The notes beneath the pieces are model-generated. The model ran no database searches. It was not told the DNA's origin and worked only from the letters and a program-made list of their open reading frames with translations. A stretch of 5,593 nucleotides of DNA from an uncultured Dialister sp. (GTDB lineage: Bacteria; Bacillota; Negativicutes; Veillonellales; Dialisteraceae): positions 1 through 5,593 of the forward strand of contig UQQQ01000081.1 in assembly GCA_900543165.1 (NCBI GenBank). Reading direction: 5' to 3'. A program made the translations under genes and the position numbers. This document shows, in pieces, positions 4,879 to 5,593 of this stretch. Each line of letters starts with the position of its first letter. The stretch's first letter is position 1.

Positions 4879-5160
4879 ATTAGATAAGGTTCTGGCTGAA
4901 TATGCCAAGCTGAAAGCGTAGGCCGTGGATCTTGACCCGGTGGAGTTGCACGATGCACGGCAGGCCATCCGTCCTGAAAAGGAGCTAAATGCCGTCGAAC
5001 AGCTACAGCGTGCTTACGGGGATAAGTACCGCCCGCTTGCTATACTCGACAGCAAACGAAAGGCATCCGAGTTGCTTCACGAATAGGCAGACGAACAGGC
5101 CGTACAAAAGCTGACACGAGCGCAACAGCAGAAAATTCAGTCCGAATACACTCCCCCCAA
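4874..5160 (+). pseudogene. Broken ORF fragment, possibly from a mobilisation protein
   Basis: In the frame shifted relative to the exonuclease fragment, the sequence gives IELDKVLAEYAKLKA, TAG (4919-4921), AVDLDPVELHDARQAIRPEKE, NAVEQLQRAYGDKYRP, DSKRKASELLHE, TAG (5084-5086), then ADEQAVQKLTRAQQQKIQ and a lysine- and asparagine-rich tail. It is charged and helical with little hydrophobic content, resembling the C-terminal tails of relaxases or other element-borne accessory proteins. That resemblance is an impression only. The first 15 residues could still belong to the exonuclease, and the part after 4921 could be a different gene joined by deletion. No intact start exists, and two stops and a frame change show decay. 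Positions 5160-5254 show nothing further that I can interpret. Confidence 0.45.
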
Positions 5161-5254
5161 AAATCAAAGAAAAAACAAATCGACTTTGAACGTTAAGCTA
5201 CGATTAGATGCAACATTTTTTACGGACAAGAGAAATCGTCATAACACAATTAGC

Positions 5255-5287
5255 GAGGCCGGCCATGTGCGAACACTGGCCGGCCTC
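5255..5287 (-). terminator. GC-rich hairpin just downstream of kdpE
   Basis: The arms GAGGCCGGCCA (5255-5265) and TGGCCGGCCTC (5277-5287) are perfectly complementary over 11 bases, extended by GTG/CAC inside. It starts 7 bases after the kdpE stop. The minus-strand sequence that follows (GCTAATTGTGTT) is not a proper U-tract, so termination may be weak or the hairpin may mainly protect the mRNA 3' end. Confidence 0.55.
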
Positions 5288-5293
5288 ATAGCG

Positions 5294-5593
5294 TTATTCT
5301 ATTTTCATCATGCGGTAGCCCACACCAATATGTGTTTGAATATATTGTGGAGACTCCTCTGTTGGCTCCAGTTTTTTCCGCAGTGTTGCCATAAATACCC
5401 GCAGCGAAGCCACATCGTTATCCCAACTACGGCCCCAGATATTTTGTGTGATAAAGGTATGGGTCAGTACCTTGCCGACATTCTTGGACAGCAGACACAA
5501 CAGCTTATACTCAATGGGTGTCAGGTGAAGTTCGTTTCCATCCAGATAAGCGCATCCCCCGGCATAATCCACTTTCAACTTACCATTCACAAA
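5294..5593 (-). CDS. kdpE: KdpE-type response regulator, C-terminal part (runs off window)
   Basis: KdpE is the OmpR/PhoB-type response regulator that, with the sensor kinase KdpD, activates the KdpFABC high-affinity potassium pump under low potassium or osmotic stress. Only the winged-helix DNA-binding domain is in the window. Visible are the leading beta strands (KLKVDYAGGCAYLDGNELHLT), PIEYKLLCLLSKNVGKVLTH, the recognition-helix region NDVASLRVFMATLRKKLE, and the C-terminal hairpin SPQYIQTHIGVGYRM. The combination VASLRVFMATLRKK and PQYIQTHIGVGYRM is the KdpE pattern rather than generic PhoB. The frame is open to the window edge; the in-frame GTG at 5588-5590 is not a likely start, because the receiver domain should lie upstream. 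TAA is at 5294-5296. The partner genes are outside the window. Confidence 0.82.
   Translation of the reverse strand, partial: FVNGKLKVDYAGGCAYLDGNELHLTPIEYKLLCLLSKNVGKVLTHTFITQNIWGRSWDNDVASLRVFMATLRKKLEPTEESPQYIQTHIGVGYRMMKIE

Noticed and set aside
4561..4968. A 135-codon open frame on the minus strand.
   Set aside because: It is antisense to the plus-strand relic that encodes the IDIETTGL and ITGITD motifs, and its own translation has no domain character.
4699..5086. TAG recoding as a working genetic-code variant.
   Set aside because: A frame change in the same relic, a missing 5' end, a TGA and two frameshifts in the neighbouring recombinase, and a normal TAG stop in rpiB all point to ordinary gene decay.

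Overview
The window looks like chromosomal DNA of a low-to-mid GC Bacillota. The conserved gene order rpiB, ywlG-family gene, glyA is the one known from Bacillus subtilis (ywlF-ywlG-glyA). The dispersed 7-bp and 9-bp intergenic repeats, the HicB antitoxin relic and the debris of a gut-type integrative element would suit an anaerobe such as a member of the Negativicutes (Dialister or Megasphaera type). The genus is a guess from general impression and was not tested.

Layout. Positions 1-150 hold repeat-rich DNA, with a period-7 array and an inverted repeat, that appears to have replaced the front of a small gene. Positions 112-642 (+) hold what remains of a small two-gene operon: the 3' end of an unidentified gene, overlapping by ATGA a HicB-family antitoxin gene that is frameshifted in a C6 run. 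A bidirectional terminator (641-672) separates it from glyA (687-1925, -), which is intact. Positions 1926-2502 are a long non-genic stretch. It holds a putative glyA promoter and structured leader, a strong minus-strand terminator with its own candidate promoter (a possible ~80-nt RNA), and mosaic repeats that include a possible 53-codon ORF. Next come the ywlG-family gene (2503-3057, -) and rpiB (3057-3500, -), which overlap by one base.

Positions 3572-5160 are a graveyard of mobile-element genes. A large serine recombinase on the minus strand lacks its catalytic N-terminus and carries two frameshifts and one nonsense codon. Joined to it back to back on the plus strand are a DnaQ-like (DEDDh) exonuclease fragment and a further fragment of unknown, possibly mobilisation-related, origin. 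Both are broken by TAG codons and a frame change. The right edge (5294-5593, -) is the DNA-binding C-terminal half of a KdpE-type response regulator, followed by a GC-rich hairpin.

How the genes fit together. RpiB (pentose phosphate) and GlyA (serine/glycine and one-carbon folate metabolism) are housekeeping enzymes, both feeding precursors towards purine synthesis. The ywlG-family protein has no established function. The rest is accessory DNA in decay. No intact novel system is visible. The most interesting signals are the period-7 repeats and the coding-like repeat between ywlG and glyA, the small transcription unit at about 2186-2301, and the glyA leader.
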